Below, piece by piece: positions 61,167 to 64,000 of a stretch of 64,000 nt of DNA. The position numbers were made by a program, and so were the translations under genes. The stretch lies in the NCBI GenBank assembly GCA_910583875.1, contig CAJTXT010000001.1, positions 682,001-746,000 of the forward strand, written 5' to 3'. The notes beneath the pieces are model-generated. The model saw only the letters and a list, made by a program, of their open reading frames with translations. It was not told the DNA's origin and did not search any database. How positions within the stretch are numbered: position 1 is the stretch's first letter; each line of letters begins with the position of its first letter. Source of the stretch: an uncultured Vampirovibrio sp. GTDB lineage: Bacteria; Cyanobacteriota; Vampirovibrionia; Gastranaerophilales; Gastranaerophilaceae.

Positions 61167-61195
61167 TGTCATGCTGAAACAAGTTCAGCATGACA
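61167..61195. repeat. Collapsed palindromic copy of the TGTCA repeat
   Basis: TGTCATGCTGAA and TTCAGCATGACA are perfect 12-bp arms around ACAAG. It looks like two ends of the interspersed family joined with the interior lost. It lies in the 420-bp gene-free stretch between atpC and crcB. Confidence 0.8.
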
Positions 61196-61347
61196 TATAT
61201 AACATATAAATCAAAGTAACTATTCTACAAATTATGTTTACAAAAACAAGTAAAAAATAGTAGAATTAAAAGTTTAAAATAACCCTAATTGATAATTAAA
61301 ACATAAAAATTTATTTGCTTTATAATAACTTATGAAAGGATTTTTTT

Positions 61348-61725
61348 ATGTTCTATGCAATAGTAGCAGTTTTTGTTGGTGGCGGGTTTGGTGCCGTATT
61401 AAGATATTTAATTACATATCTAAGTAAAATTCTCTTTCAAATGCCAATAATTGGAACATTTACAGCAAATCTTATCGGCAGCTTTCTAATTGGTTTAGTA
61501 TTTGCTTTAACATTAGATAAGCTTCAAAATATATCTCCTATTTTTAAATTGTTGGTTACGGTTGGATTTTTAGGGGGATTAACAACATTTTCAACATTTA
61601 GCCTAGAGGGGTTTGAGCTAATAAAAGCCGGAAAAATTGGAATTGCTATATTGTATATAATAAGTAGTTGTATTTTAAGTCTACTCTTTGTTTTTATTGG
61701 TTATTTCTTTGCTACAAAATTATGA
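61348..61725 (+). CDS. crcB: Fluoride exporter CrcB/Fluc
   Basis: A 125-residue dual-topology channel with four membrane helices that exports fluoride. GGGFGAVLRY, GTFTANLIGSFLIG and GFLGGLTTFSTFSLE are the family motifs, with the Phe and Thr/Ser pore residues. AAAGGA is the ribosome site and TATAAT (61321-61326) the likely -10. I looked for a fluoride riboswitch upstream and saw none. It appears to act alone as a homodimer, as no second crcB is adjacent. Confidence 0.93.
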   Translation: MFYAIVAVFVGGGFGAVLRYLITYLSKILFQMPIIGTFTANLIGSFLIGLVFALTLDKLQNISPIFKLLVTVGFLGGLTTFSTFSLEGFELIKAGKIGIAILYIISSCILSLLFVFIGYFFATKL

Positions 61726-61737
61726 AAACTTGTAGTC

Positions 61738-61765
61738 TGTAGGCTTGGGTTTAACCCAATATACA
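61738..61765. repeat. TTGGGTT-AACCCAA palindromic repeat, second copy
   Basis: TTGGGTT (61745-61751) and AACCCAA (61753-61759) with the same TGTAGG left flank as the copy at 25883-25909. It lies just after crcB and could serve as a terminator for both convergent genes. Confidence 0.6.
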
Positions 61766-61773
61766 AACTATTA

Positions 61774-62331
61774 TCAATTATTATTTTCTATATTTTTATT
61801 TAATTCTTTAAATTTTTCTATCTTTTTAATTCTTTTATATGACACCGGCATATTTAAAGTTGAATCATCATTAAGAACAATAATTGTAAAATTATTACTT
61901 GGATTGCATAGAACACTCTTTATTTCTGATAAATATACAATTCTTTCGGATTTTTTCCAAATCGAGAATAGGATAAGAATAATCTTTTTATCTGTTATTA
62001 TAACTTTTGAAAAACCTATTAATAAAATCATAACCATACTAAAAATATATAGTATAGTTATAATCAAAATTGTTAAACTAATATTAATAGACATTACTTC
62101 TCTATTTATTTTATAAATGTCAGGAATTATAATATCAAATAATGAAAATACCATTATATATGGAAATATAAAAGAGAATATAAATGATGGCATTCTACAA
62201 TATAATATACTTTCATTAATTAATTCTTTTTTTAATCTATAAACACTAAACATTATGGAAGCATAATTTAAGATATATGAAGCAAGTGCATATATAAGTG
62301 CTATAACTGCCGGATTAAGATTATATTTCAT
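61774..62331 (-). CDS. Membrane protein with four helices and a PH-like tail
   Basis: A 185-residue protein. About four hydrophobic helices (5-30, 48-70, 83-110) carry it to residue 115. The soluble tail (KVIITDKKIILILFSIWKKS, ERIVYLSEIKSVLCN) has the strand pattern of small bacterial PH-like domains. No family is certain. It lies between crcB and folC, convergent with crcB. An open frame on the other strand (61745-62116) is rejected because it lacks a ribosome site and family features. Confidence 0.6.
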   Translation of the reverse strand: MKYNLNPAVIALIYALASYILNYASIMFSVYRLKKELINESILYCRMPSFIFSFIFPYIMVFSLFDIIIPDIYKINREVMSINISLTILIITILYIFSMVMILLIGFSKVIITDKKIILILFSIWKKSERIVYLSEIKSVLCNPSNNFTIIVLNDDSTLNMPVSYKRIKKIEKFKELNKNIENNN

Positions 62332-62415
62332 TCTGTCCTTCTTTTTATTACTTTATAAATTGAATAATTAATTTTACTATTATTTACTTGTTATTGTAAA
62401 GGAACTGATTTTATT

Positions 62416-63636
62416 TTAATTTATGTTTTTATATAATTCGCCAATCATATAAAGGCTTCCAGTTACAATTTTTAGACCATTTTTATTTAATATAGCGTTT
62501 ATTTCATCATATTTTATTTTTTGTATGTTCTTCAAAAACGGTACGTTTTGAATATATTCACTATATGTAACAGCATTCTTATGATTAAATTCATAGAAAT
62601 AAATTTCATCATCTTCGTTGAATAATATTCTTGCAACTTCTTTGTAGTCTTTAGTATTAATTGTTGAATAGATATAAGTTCTTTTTTGTTTCGGGAAATA
62701 ATAATCAAGACTTTTTTTAAGTTCTTTTGCTGCGTCGGGGTTATGAGCTCCATCTATAATTATATTTTTATCTTTTAAATATTCGAGCCTTGCTCCCCAT
62801 TTAACAGTTTTCAGCCCTTCTTTTAATGCTTCTTTGCTGACTTTTATGTGTTCTAATGCTTTTATAACAAGTGAAAGATTTCCCTTTTGGTATTGTCCTA
62901 AAAGCGGAAATTCATATTTAATATCTTGAATTACTGCATAGTTTGTATCATTTTTGTAATTCATTTCAACATAATTTGCAACTACATAGAACTTAGCTTT
63001 TTGTTTCTCTGCAACTTCTTTTATAACTTTAAATCCTTTGTTTGAAATTTCAGTTATAACAATAGATTTAGGCTTTATTATACCTGCTTTTTCAAAAGCA
63101 ATTTTCTCTATCGTATCACCAAGCCTATCGGTATGATCAAGTGAGATAGGTGTTATTATTGAAATAAATGGTTTTTTGCATACATTTGTAGCGTCATATC
63201 TTCCGCCCATACCTGTTTCTATTACGGCATATTTTACCTTATTGTCTGCAAAATATTTGAAGGTGGCAGCTGTCAAAATTTCAAATTCCGTTAATTCAAT
63301 TTTATTTTTATCTGCTAAATTACAAACAAGTTCAATATATTTTGCAAAATCTTCTTTTGATATATCTTCTCCGTTAATTTTTATTCGTTCGGTATATTCA
63401 ACTAAATGAGGACTTGTATATAAACCTGTTTTATAACCTGCACATTTAAGTATATTTGCTAAAATAGCGCAAACAGAGCCTTTACCGTTTGTACCTGCAA
63501 TATGAATTATTTTGACTTTATCCTGAGGATTTTTTAAAAGCTTTAATATTTTCTCAATCCGTTCAAGACCAAGATTAATATAAAATTTCCCTTGTGAGGT
63601 TAAAAGTTCAATTGCTTGTTTGTATGTTAAATTCAT
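62416..63636 (-). CDS. folC: Folylpolyglutamate/dihydrofolate synthase
   Basis: Adds glutamate to dihydropteroate and folates. The 406 residues have the Mur-ligase-type P-loop HIAGTNGKGSVCAILANIL, GLYTSPHLVEYTERI, ETGMGGRYDATNV, ISLDHTDRLGDTIEKIA and the C-terminal IIDGAHNPDAAKEL. The gene overlaps murG by 4 nt (ATGA). Pairing a folate gene with murG is unusual but both are Mur-ligase-era housekeeping genes and no functional link is needed. Confidence 0.93.
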   Translation of the reverse strand: MNLTYKQAIELLTSQGKFYINLGLERIEKILKLLKNPQDKVKIIHIAGTNGKGSVCAILANILKCAGYKTGLYTSPHLVEYTERIKINGEDISKEDFAKYIELVCNLADKNKIELTEFEILTAATFKYFADNKVKYAVIETGMGGRYDATNVCKKPFISIITPISLDHTDRLGDTIEKIAFEKAGIIKPKSIVITEISNKGFKVIKEVAEKQKAKFYVVANYVEMNYKNDTNYAVIQDIKYEFPLLGQYQKGNLSLVIKALEHIKVSKEALKEGLKTVKWGARLEYLKDKNIIIDGAHNPDAAKELKKSLDYYFPKQKRTYIYSTINTKDYKEVARILFNEDDEIYFYEFNHKNAVTYSEYIQNVPFLKNIQKIKYDEINAILNKNGLKIVTGSLYMIGELYKNIN

Positions 63637-64000
63637 TGTATTGTACTTTTTAATTGGTTTACTATATCTTCTGTCGGATTATTTTTCGCCAGACCTTTTG
63701 CTTTTTCTTCCATTTCTAAAAGCTTTTGCTCATTATCCATAATTTCTTTTATCTTATTTAAAAGATTAGTTTCGTTGCACTCTGAATCTTCAAGATATAA
63801 AGAAACACCTTTATCACACATTTCTTTAGCATTTTTTCTTTGATGATCTTGCGCTGCATACGGATATGGAATTAATATTGAAGCTAAATGACATTGAATA
63901 ATTTCGGTTAAACTTAAAGAGCCTGCCCTTGCTATTACTAAATCAGAAGCTTTTAACGGATAAACCATTTCATCAAAATACGGGCAAACCATTAAATTAT
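63633..64000 (-). CDS. murG: UDP-GlcNAc transferase MurG, C-terminal part (cut by window edge)
   Basis: Transfers GlcNAc to lipid I to make lipid II in peptidoglycan synthesis. The visible 121 residues contain ASDLVIARAGSLSLTEII, which holds the RAG and glutamate of the donor site, and LIPYPYAAQDHQRKNAKEM, the family's proline-tyrosine and DHQ block. The frame stays open to base 64000, so the N-terminal domain lies outside. The stop overlaps the folC start. Confidence 0.92.
   Translation of the reverse strand, partial: NLMVCPYFDEMVYPLKASDLVIARAGSLSLTEIIQCHLASILIPYPYAAQDHQRKNAKEMCDKGVSLYLEDSECNETNLLNKIKEIMDNEQKLLEMEEKAKGLAKNNPTEDIVNQLKSTIQ

Noticed and set aside
61196..61347. Fluoride riboswitch upstream of crcB
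   Set aside because: The leader is AT-rich and lacks the GC-rich pseudoknot core of the crcB motif.
61745..62116. Plus-strand hydrophobic frame after crcB
   Set aside because: It overlaps a longer minus-strand membrane protein with better domain structure, and has no ribosome site.

Overview
The window is an AT-rich, densely coded bacterial chromosome segment. Several features point to the non-photosynthetic sister group of Cyanobacteria (Vampirovibrionia / Melainabacteria, Gastranaerophilales-like). The ribosomal cluster runs infA-rpmJ-rpsM-rpsK-rpsD-rpoA-rplQ-truA-rplM-rpsI, with truA directly between rplQ and rplM as in Cyanobacteria. atpD-atpC stands alone, away from the other ATP synthase genes. 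There is an operon of Ycf46, a DUF1257 (Ycf35-like) protein and a DUF2997 protein. No photosynthesis gene is present. The taxonomic call is inference; the gene orders are seen directly.

Layout. 1-2234 (minus): pilT-recO-deoC (deoC cut by the edge). 2235-2694: a divergent promoter region holding a 40-bp-arm fold-back and a short interspersed repeat. 2695-9146 (plus): smc-scpA-scpB (condensin) and a TPR/metzincin protein. 9192-14601 (minus): mutS, a membrane glycosyltransferase-like gene and rimO, joined by 1-nt overlaps. 14659-23411 (plus): an anchored unknown, ribD, a GAF-GGDEF diguanylate cyclase, coaD, a coiled-coil protein, dnaB, mnmE and an orphan histidine kinase. 23419-25947: an accessory patch with a 32-codon membrane peptide gene, two XRE regulators with palindromic operators, a frameshifted double LuxR-HTH gene and several repeats. 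25948-28560: clpB.

28.6-41.1 kb is the most unusual part, an island of effector- or toxin-like genes. Two proteins of about 1200 residues share an N-terminal module with glycine/alanine-rich hydrophobic segments but carry different C-termini. One has a PI-kinase/HipA-like kinase fold plus an R-S-E ADP-ribosyltransferase; the other has a UbiB/ADCK-like kinase. Between and beside them lie a DraG-type ADP-ribosylglycohydrolase, a helical-repeat protein ending in a minimal kinase fold, a lethal-factor-like zincin and small unknown genes. I read this as a system that writes and erases protein modifications, with modular delivery. That is inference from motifs.

41.2-53.4 kb: radA, leuA, purB, then the minus-strand DUF2997/DUF1257/Ycf46 operon, a radical SAM activase, a ComEA-like helix-hairpin-helix protein and three tandem SGNH hydrolases. 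The Ycf46 trio is bracketed by two perfect 34-35 bp hairpins. Their stems differ completely, but their 40-nt loops are identical and in opposite orientation. 53.7-60.9 kb: the ribosomal cluster and atpD-atpC. 60.9-64.0 kb: another long fold-back, crcB, a membrane protein, folC and the C-terminal end of murG. No tRNA, rRNA, CRISPR array or insertion sequence transposase was recognised.
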